NCBI GenBank assembly: GCA_001910725.1
Contig: MJGA01000033.1
Span: 209,894 to 273,893 of the forward strand
DNA length: 64,000 bases
Direction: 5' to 3'
From: Phanerodontia chrysosporium
Taxonomy: Eukaryota; Basidiomycota; Agaricomycetes; Polyporales; Phanerochaetaceae
The notes under the pieces are model-generated. The model was not told where the DNA came from, made no database searches, and was given only the letters and a program-made list of their open reading frames with translations. Positions 62,459 to 64,000 of this stretch are shown one piece after another; position 1 is the first letter of the stretch; each line of letters begins with the position of its first letter. The translations under genes and the position numbers were made by a program.

Positions 62459-63151
62459 TGTCGCGGAGCTAGGGCTCAACGCTTCACGAGGGAGGGCAAG
62501 TGGGGAGGTCGACGACGAGGCGCGGCGGAGCGAGTCACGCAGCGACGCACAACTTATGCAGCTGTCCGTATTGACCAAGATAATATTAGCACTGTAACTA
62601 CAATACAAACACTGGGCTTACCTGTCCGTATTGACCAAGAGGTCGAGATGACGGACAGGAGCGAGGGGAGCTACCCTTATATACTACAGATCCTTTAGGG
62701 CAGGCTATACGATTACATAAGCTGATGGGCAGCGCTCAGCATAGCCAGCGAGGCTGCGACGCGGGCTGCGCGGCGCGGCTGTGCTGGGGCTATGTCACGA
62801 GGCTGTGTCAGCTGGCAGTGTCTCGAGGCTGCGTCGGGCCGAGGCTGTGTCATCAGGCTGATCAGCTCGGCGTGTCTTGGCGAGGGAGTCATCAGGGATG
62901 ACAGTGCCTCCTCGGCGATCCGGGGAACCGGTTGCAAGGCAGACCGGTGATCCGGGCAGTGTCTGAGCGCGCAGCGGGATGCGCTGGCGTCTAGGGGTGA
63001 TGCGCCATCAGGGCGCTGGCGCTGAGTGGCCAGGCGCTGAGTGTGGGCGGCTAGGACTCCAGACGGCGCGAGGCTGCTCGCCCGTTGGATTAATCGAGGA
63101 AAATAGCCAAAAATCGGCGAAAAATAGGGCAGCACCGTCACATCCGTGACA
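62459..63151 (-). repeat. gypsy LTR, second copy
   Basis: 693 bp, same ends (TGTCGCGG...CCGTGACA) as the LTRs at 11492 and 18495. Most differences are in the first ~200 bp (e.g. 62470-62640). The 10-mer AGGTCGAGAT used for self-priming is kept. Confidence 0.93.
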
Positions 63152-64000
63152 TTACCCCCTTCCTAAAACCGAGCGTCCTCGCGAGGCTGTCAGATGTGGC
63201 GCCCCTCCTCCCAGTCAAGATCGGCTTTAGCGCGATCGGAGGCAGAAGGAGAGAGACGTCGACTTCGGTAATGAACGGGCGGAAAGAGGCGGCAAGGGCT
63301 TCGAAGGCGGTGGCAGCGAGCTTGCGGGGCGCTTCTGGATTTTCGCGATGGAATTTGTTGACCAGGGCCTTGGCGTGCTTGAGGTTGTCTGCCTTTTCCC
63401 ACGTGTCGCCGGCTTGGCCGTAGCCTTTCCAGCGGACCTTGTACTGCAGTTGGCGGCGATATATGCGGCTGTCGAGGACTTTCTCGACGACGTATTCTTC
63501 TTCGCCGGCAACCTTGACAGGTTTGGGAGGCAGAGGCTTCTCGACGCCCTGATCGTGCCACGGGCTGAGGCGGTTGACATGGAAAACCGGGTGGATTTTC
63601 AGCCAGCTCGGGAGCTCGAGCCGATAGTCCAGATCGCCGATCTTTTCCAGAACCTTAAACGGACCCAGCTGGCGGGGGCCGAGCTTGGGCGAGGGCTGAT
63701 CGATGCTGAGGTCCTTCGTGCTGAGCCAAACCTGATCGCCGACTTTGAAGGAGTGGGCGCGCTTCTTCGCGGCCTCGTACTCTTCTTTCATGCGGGCTTT
63801 GGTTAGGCGCAGGCAGCTTCGGCCTCTTTGCGAACGTGAGCCATGCGGTCTAGGCGCTCATCGAGGGCGGGAACCTTGGTGTGTTTGCCGGCCGGATCGT
63901 GAAGTCCGGTGTATAGCCGTAGACAATCTCGAGGGCGTGCGCTCGGTAGCACTAGACACGTGTGAGTTCAGGTGAACTCGGCCATCGGGAGCCAATCGAC
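63152..64000 (-). pseudogene. gypsy pol 3' fragment, frame broken
   Basis: Encodes the end of integrase and the chromodomain (EEYVVEKVLDSRIYRRQLQ, VRWKGYGQAGDTWEK), nearly identical to the first copy. Compared with it there are 1-bp deletions near 63247 (shifting the C-terminus), 63812, 63893, 63933 and 63972, so Pol cannot be read through. The deletions fall mostly in short G/C runs, so sequencing error near a contig end is a possible alternative to decay. Confidence 0.88.

Larger units (their letters stand above)
62459..64000 (-). mobile_element. second copy of the same gypsy family, 3' part (cut by window edge)
   Basis: 3' LTR (62459-63151) plus the 3' end of pol on the minus strand. The order and sequence follow the full element at 11492, with scattered substitutions and several 1-bp deletions. 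The remainder lies beyond 64000. Confidence 0.92.

Noticed and set aside
1..64000. tRNA, rRNA and CRISPR features
   Set aside because: I looked for T-arm (GGTTCGAATCC-like) words with acceptor pairing, rRNA text and regularly spaced direct repeats and found none that hold up. A covariance-model search would be needed to exclude tRNAs.

Overview
This 64 kb window is nuclear DNA of a filamentous basidiomycete, most likely an Agaricomycete (Polyporales-like). Genes are split by many 46-62 nt GT-AG introns, often with CTAAC/CTGAC-type branch sites. There are F-box families, a JmjC protein, sedolisin (S53) genes, a Yhm2-type mitochondrial carrier and a Cds1/Chk2-type FHA kinase. Chromodomain Ty3/gypsy, Helitron and Tc1/mariner elements lie between them. 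All exon models here were read by eye from splice signals and frame continuity; no alignment was run.

Layout. 0-7 kb: an F-box gene, a frameshifted F-box-like gene and two small FHA-only genes. 7.4-21.5 kb: a Helitron (accessory gene, Rep, Pif1-type helicase, 3' hairpin plus CTAA) whose Rep-helicase ORF is split by a complete 7,697 bp chromodomain gypsy element (identical 694 bp LTRs, ATATG target duplication). 22.1-24.3 kb: sedolisin-like gene A. 24.5-29.0 kb: an exactly 4,500 bp Tc1/mariner-type element (perfect 108 bp TIRs, TA duplication) with an intact five-exon DD34E transposase and a second, unrelated 758-aa gene. 29.5-35.3 kb: the Chk2-type kinase, a small C-terminal zinc-cluster protein and an uncharacterised Ser/Thr-rich protein. 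35.8-37.9 kb: sedolisin-like gene B, an inverted paralogue of A. 38.7-42.0 kb: the Yhm2-type carrier and another F-box gene. 42-49 kb: gene-poor, with an AT-rich block, tandem repeats and doubtful ORFs. 49-62.4 kb: a divergent FHA kinase, a Ubp8-like relic, a coiled-coil membrane protein, a JmjC protein, an uncharacterised gene and a nucleoplasmin-fold protein, all on the minus strand. 62.46 kb to the end: the 3' part of a second, decayed copy of the same gypsy family.

The features most worth follow-up are these: the two-gene Tc1/mariner element; the sedolisin pair that has lost its catalytic residues but keeps a near-identical promoter and 5' exon; the four FHA loci; the gypsy family, with a self-priming signal and an extra ORF before gag; and 11-bp-phased CGGATT arrays that recur in the 48-62 kb region.
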